Origin: Candidatus Woesearchaeota archaeon
GTDB lineage: Archaea; Nanobdellota; Nanobdellia; Woesearchaeales; JAIPIC01
Assembly (NCBI GenBank): GCA_021734865.1
Contig: JAIPIC010000011.1
Span: forward strand, 1 to 41,523
Length of the DNA stretch: 41,523 nucleotides
Direction: 5' to 3'
The position numbers and the translations under genes are program-made. This document shows, piece by piece, positions 41,487-41,523 of the stretch. Numbering within the stretch: the first letter of the stretch is position 1; every line of letters begins with the position of its first letter. The notes under the pieces are model-generated. The model was given only the letters and a program-made list of their open reading frames with translations, was not told the DNA's origin and made no database searches.

Positions 41487-41523
41487 TTAAAGGGCTCACA
41501 ATCCATAGGCAATTTTTGGTAAC

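Noticed and set aside
41314-41499. 61-residue ORF on the minus strand
   Set aside because: It reads through the hairpin repeat, has no ribosome-binding site and no protein character.

Overview
This 41.5 kb AT-rich window reads as archaeal chromosome. Support comes from an AglB/STT3 oligosaccharyltransferase with a WWDFG motif, a geranylgeranyl-reductase-family flavoprotein, an HTH-ThiN (ThiR-type) regulator, AbrB-PhoU and Lrp regulators, and many TATA-like boxes about 25 nt upstream of apparently leaderless starts. The pair of CARDB/NEW3-like surface proteins, one with an acidic ...QTYY tail, and the overall gene mix make me suspect a DPANN lineage (Woesearchaeota-like). That placement is inference. 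No rRNA, tRNA or CRISPR array was found.

Layout. 1-140: multi-hairpin repeat, with a related copy at 41410-41486. 174-2901: cassette of a small protein, a U32-family protein with UbiU-like cysteines, and a methyltransferase fused to a UbiV-like U32 domain. 2978-4451: pdxS-pdxT (PLP synthase). 4511-5931: winged-helix regulator divergent from an unknown gene, with two near-identical 17-bp palindromes between them. 5950-9820: two-gene surface-protein operon. 9838-10314: non-coding, with nested inverted repeats. 10315-11469: GGR-family oxidoreductase. 11627-17212: tightly packed envelope glycosylation operon (aglB, GT2, DUF2304, GT9, VTT/DedA-like). 17316-20315: HxlR-like regulator divergent from a PhnD-type lipoprotein plus chemoreceptor pair. 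20429-25432: VRR-NUC nuclease, AEC transporter, aldo/keto reductase, unknown membrane protein, RadC-like protein. 25520-28600: GT87-like membrane protein and a Cache chemoreceptor. 28597-31650: thiamine operon (ThiR, thiamine pyrophosphokinase, SSS symporter and a 36-residue membrane ORF absent from the ORF track). 31824-41226: unknown membrane protein, LpqC-like esterase lipoprotein, NAD kinase, a transposon-like palindromic element, Lrp regulator divergent from AbrB-PhoU, HAD phosphatase, unknown acidic protein, a second Lrp regulator, and PEP synthase.

How the genes work together. The cell appears to make PLP de novo and to take up and pyrophosphorylate thiamine. It builds N-glycans on a CARDB-rich envelope, senses small molecules with at least two chemoreceptors, and runs gluconeogenesis through PpsA. 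The most novel-looking items are the U32/U32-methyltransferase cassette, the tiny symporter-linked protein, the PhnD lipoprotein-chemoreceptor pair, the paired palindromic operators at 5.2 kb, and the roughly 200-bp cruciform element at 35.0-35.2 kb flanked by 13-bp direct repeats.
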